A stretch of 64,000 nucleotides of DNA. Source: Phylloscopus collybita (Eukaryota > Chordata > Aves > Passeriformes > Phylloscopidae). The notes below the pieces were generated by a model. It was not told where the DNA came from and searched no databases. It saw only the letters and a program-made list of their open reading frames with translations. This document shows, one piece after another, positions 38,690-49,078 of this stretch (its first letter is position 1; each line of letters starts with the position of its first letter). The stretch lies in contig JAJNNQ010000008.1 of NCBI GenBank assembly GCA_027886175.1, positions 7,753,001-7,817,000 of the forward strand, read 5' to 3'. A program made the position numbers and the translations under genes.

Positions 38690-39245
38690 CTCTGAAACTG
38701 AACCTAATTACCAATGTTGCATTACAAAGTGGAGCCTTTTCTGCTCAGGGAACAGAAGAGACATTAATGAGAGCTTCTATTTACTTCTTTTTTAAAAAGA
38801 TTTTCTGCACATTAATTTTAGTTTATTCAACATGCCACTCCTTGTCTTAAAGTAGCCGACCAAAAAACACCGACCTCTACACCCTGTCCTTGCCTTTTAG
38901 TTTATGCGCTTGATTTGCTTTATTTCCACGGAGAAAATAAAACATTTTAATTTGACTTCACTGTCATATGGTTAGTTACCAACCTGAGATTTCAGTGAAA
39001 TGTCCTTTGTTGAAAATTTAGAAAAACAATCAGTGTGCAGCAAATATTGATATGACTCTTAATGGCAATTTAGCTGATTAATATCCTTTCATGCTGCAAA
39101 GCAGCGTGAAACACAGCGTTTTAATGAATGCCAACAACAAAGAGTGTACCAGGTGTGTTACTAAGAAACAATCTCCAGTGTGATTTAATTAATCAAAGCA
39201 TTGCATGGAGCAATTATGAGCAACCTTGTGTAAGTGGCGGCAGTA
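38690..39245. promoter_or_regulatory. Candidate conserved non-coding element (by appearance only)
   Basis: About 550 bp without any simple repeat or transposon word. It carries several homeodomain-type cores (ACATTAATTTTAG, GCTGATTAATATCC, GTGATTTAATTAATCAAAG) and SOX-like ACAAT/ATTGT words. It also keeps CpGs unusual for this AT-rich background (TAGCCGACC, CACCGACC, TATGCGCTTG, CCACGGAG, GCAGCGTG, GTGGCGGC). Retained CpGs together with dense factor cores suggest constraint. No alignment was possible, so the function is inferred. Confidence 0.35.
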
Positions 39246-39368
39246 CAAGATCCTTGATTTAAAATTGGTTTTAAAGAAAGACATCATGGCTTAATAACTA
39301 TGCTCTACTAGTCATAGAACAAACATTCTCTTAACCTGGAATTTGGTGGTTTGGTGAGTTATTGCTGC

Positions 39369-39388
39369 TTTGGGTTTTTTGTGGGGTT

Positions 39389-39419
<31 letters not shown>

Positions 39420-39532
39420 GTTTTGTTTGGTTGGTTTTTTGGTTTTGGTTTTGGTTTTGTTTGTTTGTTTGTTTGTTTTTGGGTGGTTTTTTTGTTTGTT
39501 TGTTTTTTTTTGGTTGGTTGCTTGGTTTTTTT
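39369..39532. repeat. G/T-only tract on the + strand
   Basis: The + strand has no A and no C from 39369 to 39520, a run of 152 bp. After a single C it continues G/T-only to 39532. Like the tract at 20.3 kb it mixes TTTG, TTGG and GGTTTT units and poly(T). Open frames through it are compositional artefacts. Confidence 0.95.
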
Positions 39533-41199
39533 AAAGTGGATGGAGAAAGGCAACAGTAATTATTTTGAGTGTTGGTTAACTGGATGGATGAAAAGTCACT
39601 GGTCTATTAAATATGTCACTGAATCATATTCTTTCAGTGCTTTACACCATGCACTTTGCCCAAATATGCTGAATTGATTTTTTTAATAACTTTCTGAGAG
39701 GCTGAAGCTGCTCCTGCTGAGGAGAAAACATTCCTGACCAGCCTCAGGTGACAGCCAGACATGTGTATGTGACACTGAAGCCAAATGGCCTGAGCTGTGC
39801 TCTGCCAGGTTAGCAGTGCTGCTTTGTGGGAGCTTTAGATGGAGAGGAAGAGGGTTCAGCTTGCAGTCACAAGATGTAGAAGGAATGAAATAATTCCTGA
39901 ATGAGCACCTGCCTATTCCATTCAAAACCAGCAAAAAATCACTGTAGTCCACAGTGCTTAACTGGAAACCTTGAGGCTTTTTTATTAAGCAGAAGATTGG
40001 AATGCTAACCTGTTTGGAGAATTAGGACGATTTCTCCTCTGTTCACTGGAGAAAAAATTATTGTGACTGACTTACCCTCCCAATAAAAATAGGCAAGTTT
40101 TATCTCCTGCCCTCTGGCTCTTTTAGTGAGTTTACAGTTTTGAAATATAGTACCATAGTGTGGCTAATTCCTCTGCTATAAATAGTTATCTTTAAACATC
40201 GAAGTAGTAAAGAACTGTGTTTGGATCATAGCATGAACTATTGATGTGTGCAGTTTACCCTGTCCAAATTCCATGCTCCAAGAGAAACTTGCTGTATGCA
40301 CTTACACTACTGATGTAAGGTCTTTCATGGAATTGAATAATTGAAAATTGTGTGATGCTCAGACTCTTTCTTCCTTGCAGAAACTGTGGGACAAAAGCAT
40401 GGGCACAAGCTGTTACACAGATGCACAATTATTTCCCTCTTAAAATTCTCTGTTGGACACTTGTAGATGAATTTCAATCCTTCTATAAGCTGGAGACAAA
40501 AGGAAGTCAAACAAAACTTCATACATTAGCCGTGCAACATTAGCATGTGCAAAAACCACAGAGAATAAAAACCAGTAGCTAGACTAAACGCTAATGGATG
40601 AAGAAAATTTTATGTAAGATGAGAAATTCTGTTACTGTTGAGCATTTAGATTTCTGTTCAGGGAACTTTTCAGAGCTTGTTAAATCTGTGTCATTGTGGT
40701 TTAAGATTTCACAGTGGAAAACACACAAGTGAATAAACTGTGGCACACCTTCCACTAATCTTATAGTGGAGAAATAGAGAAAGGTCTAAAGCTTTTATTC
40801 TTAAATATCTGCTGAAACTTGGTGTGCAAAAACAATGGTACATGAATTCCTTTCATTTTCTATCAGGGCCATGTCTCAGGGCTTCTGTGGTTCTGTCTGC
40901 AACCGTGTGTATGCACAGAGAAAAATACATGTGCATTTTTGAGCACTGTCTAAACATAACCTTAATTTATTTTTCTTTAAATGAAGATCCTCCTGAAGCT
41001 CTTACCTGAATTGCTTAATGTTGTTTCTGAAAGCAATGTGCTAAGGACATGCAGGAAATTCTTTTTAAAATTGCTCTTGGTGCTTATTCAGCTTTCTTCC
41101 AAGTTGTGTGGAAAGCTTTGTAGAGTAAACTTGGATATTTTTTGTGGAATAAAAAGAAGGAGGTTTCTCAGTTTCCTAGTAAAGTCTGGAAAGAGAAGT

Positions 41200-41273
41200 T
41201 GAGCTCAAGATGAGGATGGTCTGGAGGACCTTAAGTGGTCCCTTCTGACCCCCTCCATTCTGTGATCCTGTGA
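41200..41273 (+). mobile_element. CR1 LINE 3'-end fragment
   Basis: GGAGGACCTTAAGTGGTCCC followed by TTCTGACCCCCTCCATTCTG and TGATCCTGTGAC is the typical CR1 3' UTR with its octamer-like tail on the + strand. Only the last 70 or so bases are left, and the 5' boundary is approximate. There is no coding part. Confidence 0.75.
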
Positions 41274-41284
41274 CTTCGTTCTTG

Positions 41285-41332
41285 TATAGAATCAGAGACA
41301 CCTGGATTGGAAGGGGCCCTTGGCTGATAGTC
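41285..41332 (-). mobile_element. Second CR1 LINE 3'-end fragment, opposite orientation
   Basis: ATAGAATCAGAGACACCTGG and GGAAGGGGCCCTTGG on the + strand are the reverse complement of a CR1 tail. This fragment faces the one at 41200-41273 tail to tail across about 11 bp. Very short and decayed. Confidence 0.6.
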
Positions 41333-44300
41333 ATTATTTTAGGATTAGGGGGTTTTTTGTCTGTAGAGTTTCTTGAGTTGTAAAGGCTGCACTTACCACT
41401 AACATTATTTATTACTTTTCATCTTATGTTCCTCTATGTTTCCATCTTATGCCTCCATTTTATTTTAAAGAACCTTGGTATTTAAAAGATATGCATAACA
41501 GAGTTAAGATGTCCAGAGCATAGAATCAAGCTTTGGTTTATGTATTGCCTTTGAGCCTCAAATTTTTTATATACTACATATGCCGAGGAAAAATAATAGT
41601 GGAGAATGTCCTGGGTTACATTTATGTGGGTCTGTCTTCAGTTCCCCTAAAAGAAACAGAGCTTGAAGTTTAGCCTGAAAGTCAACCGATTCTGCCTTTT
41701 TATTTTAGCACATAAAACTTGCAGGTTTTAAGATCAATCATGCAGAGGCCCAGAGGAATATCGCAGCAATAAAGTATCTCCTCCCTTGGCTGTTAATTTT
41801 CTTGTTAAGGCAGGCCTTTAACTATGTACATTGCAAATCAGACCACTGTAATACCTCTAAAGTGGAACTTCATCATGTGTTGAAATTTAATGTTAAACAA
41901 GCTTAAACCCTTCATTTGCTAGCAGTGTCCTTAAAGAATGATGGATGAGGTTCACTTGACTCCAAGAACTGGAACTTCAAAGCAAACAGTTTAAGCATCT
42001 TATCAATGTGATAAAAATCCTTAAAGATCCTTACTGAGGAGAAAGAGCTTAAAGATTTCTTCATTCCCCACATCCACAATTCACAACCGTTGGAGAGGAG
42101 AGTTCATACTTTTTTCTACAGATGTTCTTTAAACCTGCTGCTGTCAGATGCAGCAGTTACTGCTTCTGACTTTGGGACTGCTTTGGATTCCTCTTTACCC
42201 TCTTTCTTTTGCTGAGCTGGAAGCCCACATAGGCTTAAACCAGCACTGTCAGCAAAATACATCAGCCTAAAGGCTTCTGACTTCATACTCTAAGGAAAGG
42301 AAAAACAAACCTAAGTCCACAGAGCAGGGAAGTTCTTAGAGAACATTCCCTTCTAGCAAACATGTATAGAATTCCATATGCAAGGTTTTTTCCCCTTAGA
42401 TTCTGGGACAGAGGGACTAGATATGCTTGGCACATCTGATAGATGGGCATAAATCATGCTGTGGCTCACAGAGAAAGGGACAGTTCTTCATTTTTATCAT
42501 TGTTTTATGGTGTTGATGGCATTTTGACTATATCTGAATGTGGTGAGCATGAAGTAAGTGGTTTAGACCCTTGTTTCTTCCCATTTCAAAGCTGTCTGCT
42601 CAGAGCTTTGAACTGTCTGATAAACCTACTGAAAAACAAAAATAAATACAACCCCAACAACAACAAAAAGGCATCAACCCCATCTACCTTAATATTAAAA
42701 TTCTCAGTAAATCCTCTGCTCTGGTGTTTTTGAACTATGATTTGCCTATAGGCTTGATGATTATAGGCAACACACAGTGCAACTTCTCCACTATCACACC
42801 ACTGCCAAATGTGACTCACTCCCTAGTCCCACAGTCCTGCGGGGAGCTAAACTGTGCCAGACCTTTTCACAGCTTATCTCTGTCTCTGTGCTGGATCAGC
42901 TGTGCTGGCTGACAAGTTCTATCATTATCAAATCTGGGAATTCATGAGTCATGACACAAGACTTGTGAAATTAACTTTCCAATCAAGCAGCTTATATACA
43001 CCTAGATATGCACATGTATCACATGGACCCAAATGATACAATACATAATTTCATATATAGGGTTATTGTATTTCTTTTGACCTCTTACTTCAGCCTTTAA
43101 GCTTTATGTTTCATAGTGTTTTCTTTACATGCTTGAAAGCTAGAAGCAGTTGTTTTGTCTTAAACAAAAAATCTCACTCATTTTCTTATTTCACTGAAGA
43201 GCTCTGGAAACTACTTTTTCAAAGAAGAAAAGAGGAAAGGAAATCAACAGCTGAGCAATGTTGTTTTGGTGGTCAGAGTCAAGGTTGAAACACAAACACA
43301 TTTTCTGTCTGTCAGAAGCAGTTTTCTTTCTTCAGTGTCTGATATAACTATGCTACTCTAAGGAGTAGACCCTGCCAAAGCATTTACAGCAAGGTATTTA
43401 ATGCTATACCTTTATATATATCAGATCTTACATTTCCATGCTGCACTTGTAAGGTAGGAACATAGACAGGTGTAGAGTTTATGATTGGAACAGGCTAAAA
43501 TGTGGCTATATGATAAATGGGCTTCTGCAGTGCATAAAGGCATACCTCTAATTTAGATTACAGGAGCATAGATTAAGGCTTCCAAATGGTCAATGCTTTC
43601 TGAATTTCTGTGTGGAAGTAGTTGATACATAATATATGGCTTGCACACATTATGTTGGTTTTATCCAGTTTTCTCCCTGTTCCTCTGTTTTCTGCTTTAA
43701 CACCATACAGATATATAGAAGTGCTGTGCTCTGCAAAACCTGCAGGTGTCTGCTATTGCTCTTCAAGGATCGAAAAGAAGTTCTGTCACCCTCCTTCCTT
43801 TTATCTATGGGCCCTGATTTTGTTGTAAGAGAAATAAAAAAGGGGGAAAGTCAGAAGTGTTAAATAGAGTAGGTGAAAACTACAAACATTTTTGTTTTAC
43901 ATGTTCATATGTTCATATGAACAGCTTATCTCTGTTCATATATCTACATTTTCTGGAACAGAGCTTGTATCTGAGAACAGCAGATGTTGTAAAAGTGTTT
44001 GCCCAGTGAAGGGAGTTTTCCTGATGGCAACCATAGGAAAAAAGCTGTGGACCTATTCATGGTGCTTTGTTACAAGTAGACTGCCACTGATCTCCATTTC
44101 CCCTGGAAGAAAGAGTAATGAGTTTAAACCTGGATTTGGGAAGATTTTGGTTAGATGTTATGAAAATATTTCTAATAGCAAAAATGAGCATGCATCAGGG
44201 TATTAGGCCTTTTCATGGCATTAGCTTGTTTCCTTCTGACCTGAATTCATTATGAAAACCAGAGCCTACATTACAGGTGTTGCTTACATAATTAATGCCC

Positions 44301-44499
44301 CTAGGTTTTAAAGGCAAACGTGAATTAAATCCTTCTGTACTGGCCCTCTCTGCAAATGCCTGTAGCATCTGAAGGGTTCTACACTGACTGTACTCAAGTT
44401 CTGTACATAGAACTTGTGTACTATGTAGAAAAGCTGAAGTATTGCAGATACTTAAGAAACAGCTGTGAGTATTGCAGCATGTTTCTCTGGGTTTTGAAG

Positions 44500-45060
44500 A
44501 CTTATGTTTGATAATTTGATAAGCATATGAAATTTAATAAAGTCTAATTAACATTGTGTATTACAGTGTACAAATGCTTTGTGTTTATATATCTCTCAAT
44601 GATAAACAGGGCATTTCATGTCATAATGTCTGAACAGTTAGCTGCATGCGTGCTAAATGCTGCTTTTAATTAAACAATAAAGAATGTAACAACCTTTATT
44701 GTATTGTTGTAAATTTTGATGTGGTACAACAATTTGATTCCTTAAAAATTAATTGCCTAGGAGTGTGTTTAAGTGATATTGATTATGTTGGTGCTTTGTG
44801 TTGATCTGTGATACTTAACCCAGCATTTAAAATATCTTTTTTCCATTTTACATTTGTGATGCAAGAATAAAAGCAAAGTACAAAACAAATAGGCACTTGA
44901 ATTCTAATAGCAATAAGCAATAAATGTCAGGCATCTGGAAATTATGGTTGCAATTTCATCAGAGTACACTTTGTTCTATTATGCCTGCATGAATTTTGCT
45001 ACAGGCAAAATCTATTACAGATAACAGTTAAGAACCTTTCTAATCTACACAGATAGTCAT
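44500..45060. promoter_or_regulatory. Candidate conserved non-coding element (by appearance only)
   Basis: Repeat-free AT-rich stretch with clustered SOX/homeodomain-type words: TCTAATTAACATTGTG, GCTTTTAATTAAACAATAAAG, CCTTTATTGTATTGTTG, and TTAAAAATTAATTGCC. It also has a TGCATGCGTGC word. Such clustering is typical of neural and developmental enhancers in vertebrate gene deserts. Conservation is untested. Confidence 0.3.
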
Positions 45061-45284
45061 GGAAAAATGCTAGAAAACGAAATGTTGGAAAATGTAATAT
45101 TGCCAAGTAAAACTGACACTCAGAAAATAATGTGATCAAATTTAGAATTGCAGAGATAATTTCTGTAAGACCGTGTTGAAACAGAAATTTCTGGACTGTT
45201 GGGTCCTGCTGAAAGTTGTATAACTAACAACATGCATTGTATCATTAAATGTGTTTGTGTACTCCAGATAGATAGATGTTTATC

Positions 45285-45560
45285 TCTATACTGCGGGCCA
45301 GTTAATTTGCTTGTTTAATGATTGTTACCTGAAATAGCAGTTACCAAGTTGGGACTATACATTAGAAGCCAGTACTTTTCCATTGCTAATGATTGTATTT
45401 GAATAGCAGCAATTTCTGCTCCGGGTCATCTCTATTGCCTGCAACAGTATTCATGTCATATGTTTTATCATGCATTATGATGCTTTACAACTCTTTAATT
45501 GACTCCGTAAAGATTTACAGCCTGTTGATCAATTTGAATTCTGTCGAGTTCCAAAAGTAG
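45285..45560. promoter_or_regulatory. Candidate conserved non-coding element (by appearance only)
   Basis: Contains GGCCAGTTAATTTGC, TGTTTAATGATTGTTACC, TTGCTAATGATTGTATTTG and GTTGATCAATTTGAATTC, plus isolated CpGs (CTGCGGGCC, CTCCGGGTC, GACTCCGTAAAG, TGTCGAG). The repeated ATGATTGT word is notable. Possibly one block with the element 230 bp upstream. Inference only. Confidence 0.3.
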
Positions 45561-46494
45561 ATTGCTCATTTTACATAGTGTCTTGGTGCCAAAGTGCCAT
45601 GTTCTAGACAGCTTAAATTTATCCTGAGTTACACTGGAGTAACATAAAGCTTGGACACGAGTAAGAATGACACTTGTGCTGCAGGGGCTCTTAATATTTT
45701 GTATTTATACTTTTGCTCTGGGATATAATATAAGATTGAAAAGATAACTTGATTTGTGCTCTTTAAACAAACTCTTCACTGACTTGAAAGTGGGTATATT
45801 GAATTGCATCCATCTCTACCTTTTCAATAAGAAAGTTTAAGTTTTTATTTTGGTGTAAACATCAGTCCTAGACTTTTTTTATACTTGCTAGGGAAGATCT
45901 CTTATGCAACAATACAACGTGCAAATATATGATTTCTATTGTCAGTTTTCTTTCTTCACTAATTAGGCTTTTTTTTCAATAACCACTAAAATGTAGATAA
46001 GCACAAAATTTGGTTCATGCAGTAAGCAGCACAATAATGGAAGTGTTAAAACTTGTAACTTTACAGTGGTTGAAGTTGGGTTGTTTTGGTTTTTTATTAA
46101 CTAATAGGTGTTCTGGTGAAACGTCATGAAATATTATTATAATAAGCTTAGTGAATGAATCATATCCTGCTTTGAAAATGTAGCTTCTGTCCTGATGATT
46201 CAAATAGTCATAAGGGAAAGTCTTTGTGATCAAAATGGTTAGGGGATGTAAGGGTGGAAGAGTTTTAGGGAATGAAATTGTTTTTACCTTTTGATGTGTG
46301 ACTCAGCATCAATGAAACTGGAGAACTATGAATCTCTAGAATTCTTGTCCTACTTTTATTTAAAATAAAAAAGTGCTTTAAAAAGTAGATGCAAGATTGC
46401 CTCTTTACTAGTAGAATAAAAAAGTTTATTTCATCTCACAATGAAAATTAAAATGCATCTTTTACTCAGTGGTCTGGTATTTCAACATTTTTCA

Positions 46495-46559
46495 GGGTTT
46501 GTTGTTGTTGTTGTGGGGTTTTTTTGGTGTGTTTTTGGGTTGGTTTTTTTTTTTTTGTG
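46495..46559. repeat. Short G/T-only tract on the + strand
   Basis: 65 bp without A or C, made of TTG units, GGGG and T runs. It is a smaller relative in style of the tracts at 20.3 and 39.4 kb. Confidence 0.9.
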
Positions 46560-48100
46560 AAATGTTGAAAGCAATCTTTGATTAATGTGAAATAGTTCAT
46601 GACTTGAAACAATCTGTTTCCAGTTTTGATTATTTTGGAGATTGGAAAATATAATGCCTTCTCTCTATATATTTTTTTCTTTTTTAAGAAAAAATCTCTT
46701 TAGCCATGAAAATGTTTTCTAATGCTCTTGAAAAATGAGTAAAAGGTCTTTTATAATTATATTCTAAATTTCTTTATGTTTAACTGATAGGTTTGCAATC
46801 ATATTAGTGCTTGGGGAACAAATGCTAGCTTGCACTATTTGTATTTAGAAACATTTTTGTTGAACAGAGAGATAATTTGGCTTCAGAAAGGCAAAACAAA
46901 TCAGTCAAAAATGCTGCAAGCGACATGGTTGATTGGTTTGGAATAAATGTAACCACTTGTGTTGATTCCAACAGAGAGATGTAGATTTTCTGGGTCATGA
47001 AGAAGAGCCTATGCCAATTGTCCATGTAACTTGGCTGAAGAAGATACTCTCTTCCCTCTCAAGCAGATGGATTATGTTCAGAAGTTGATGACTCTGTCTG
47101 TAAAATTCAGGAATTAAACTGGCAATCTAAGAATCTTTTCTTTCTTACTCCCTTGCCCCATTTCTGATGATGAACACTTTGGTACCATGACCACCTGATA
47201 AAGTTGGCAGATATGCTTACAAAGGTTTTAGCAGCCTATATCTATCTTCCCCAATTATATGAGCTAAACAATCCTGAAGGTGAAAATGAATCTTTATATT
47301 AATTGCAATCCCTTAAAGTACTTGTGATGTCTTCTCATGGGTGTTCTTGTTCTGAATTGTATGATCAATTCGACTGAAGAAATATAAAACCACTTTGATA
47401 TTTAATATCAGAATGAAGAAAGCATATTAATGCCTTTGATGCCACTGGGGTTGCAAACCCTAGGGCCAGAATTTGTCTTGATTGCGCATATCTATGAATT
47501 TTTAAAGAAAAGAGGACAGATTCTGACTTAAATGAGACTACATGTGTGAGGAGGGTACATATTTCAGTAGCTCTAAGATCACAATCAAACTCTAGTCTTT
47601 GGCACTATTTTTAGAAGGAGATAGAACATACAACTGTAGGAAAAAATGGAACCCTTTCAAGAGATGTGTGCTGTATTAAGCACTAAGTTAATATTCAGTT
47701 TGCAGCTGGTTATACACAGTAACTTTTATATTCAGCTCAAATACTTATTTGAATAGAATTTATTCCAAATGGTGTTCAAAGATCATCTCCCTGTATACTT
47801 AGTGGGATGTCATTTTGAATGAAAATGGTTTATCTGAATAAATTTGTTCATAATTTTGCTGATTATGGGAAGAAGTCATGTATTTTCATGTAAATTTTTG
47901 GTCCTGTAAGCCTTCTATCTCTGTTTATTGAAGTTTTATATTTGGGTAATTTAAAAATTCTTGTTAATATACTAAAATGTACAAAGCATCTAGAAATCTG
48001 TTCTTCTATTAACCTGAGAGTTTTAATTCAATTACCTGATATATGTTGAGTACTTGAAATTATAATAGTTAATTCATTTTGAAGCCCTTTAATTCTAATG

Positions 48101-49078
48101 ATCACAGAATCACAGAATATGCTGAGCTGGAAGGGACCCACAAGGATCATTGAGTCCAGCTCATAGCCCTACAAGGACCATTCCCCAAGAGACACACCGT
48201 GTGCCTGAGAGCATTGTCCAAACATTTCCTGAACTCTGCCAGGCTGCTGCTCTGCCCGCTGCCCTGGGGATCCTTTTCAGTGCCCAGCCACCCTCTGTTG
48301 AGGAATCTTTTCCTGAAATCCAACATAAACCTCCCTGAGGCAGTTTCATGTGATTCTCTTGGGTCCTGTCACTGTCAGCACAGAGAAGAGATCAGTGTCT
48401 GCCCCTCCTGTTCCCCTCACCAAGAAATTGTAACTGCAGTGAGGTGTCCCCTCAGTCTCCTCTGCTCCAGGCTGAACTGACCAAGTGATCTCAGCTGTTC
48501 CTCACACAGCTTCCCCTCAAGGCCCTTCACTATCCTCATGGCCCTCCTCTGGACATTCTTTCATAGCATAAGATCTTTCCTATATTGTGGTGCCCCAAAC
48601 TGCCCCCAGCAATCGAGGCAAGGCCACCCCAGCCCAGAGCAGAGTGGGACAATCCCCTCCCTTGCCCAGCTGGTGGTGCTGGGCTGGCTGCCCACAGGAC
48701 ATGGATGTCCCTCCTGGCTGCCAGGGCACTGCTGACATATATTCTCCTGGCCATCAACCAGTAACACCCAGGTCGCTTTCCATGGCACTGCTTTCCAGCA
48801 TCTCCTTCTCCAGTCTGTCCATAGATCCAGGTTTTTCCCATCTGAGGTGCAGAATCTGGCACTTTCCCTTGTTGGATTTCATACAGTTGGTGATTGCTCA
48901 GTCCTCTAATCTGTCAAGGTCTCCCTGTAGGGCCTCCATGCACTGGAGACAGTACTGTCAGGTCACCAGTCTGATGTCACTGTAACCCTTTCTGCCTGAC
49001 CCCTGAGCCAGTTGTGCACCTCTGCCATACTGTGCTTGTCCAGCCTTGTGCTGGACATTTAGCATACTTCTAAAAGAT
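48101..49078 (-). mobile_element. CR1 LINE, 5'-truncated and internally deleted
   Basis: This is the longest transposon copy in the window. Its 3' end is at 48101, where ATCACAGAATCACAGAAT is the reversed octamer tail and is followed by GAGCTGGAAGGGACCCACAA. Read on the minus strand, the other end carries reverse-transcriptase remains: in the frame from about 49046 downwards LDKH and HNWLRGQAERV can be read, close to the CR1 pattern. Compared with the remembered layout of this CR1 type, a block seems missing between the RT remnant and the 3' part, with the junction near 48950-48965. The 5' side stops near 49078. Stops and the deletion make it inactive. Overlapping open frames at 48150-48985 are by-products of this element. 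Confidence 0.9.

Larger units (their letters stand above)
37807..41199. other. Non-coding AT-rich DNA, no gene seen
   Basis: Contains a candidate regulatory stretch and a G/T-only tract, both listed separately. Short open frames such as 39683-39952 (minus) and 40352-40543 (plus) carry no family features. Confidence 0.65.
41333..48100. other. Non-coding AT-rich DNA, no gene seen
   Basis: No exon is recognised. Short open frames at 42443-42733 and 43622-44206 (plus) and others show no domain. A GTTCATATGAAC palindrome lies near 43910-43921. Candidate regulatory stretches and a G/T tract are listed separately. TGAGTTACACTGGAGTAAC at about 45625-45643 resembles an old amniote repeat seen better at 57.7 kb. 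Confidence 0.65.

Noticed and set aside
39351..39677. A 108-codon frame that looks like a hydrophobic membrane segment
   Set aside because: The hydrophobic part is the G/T tract (TTT, GGT, TTG codons), and the rest has no family features.
48150..48985. Cluster of open frames suggesting a gene
   Set aside because: All lie inside the CR1 element and are incidental frames of its 3' part on either strand.
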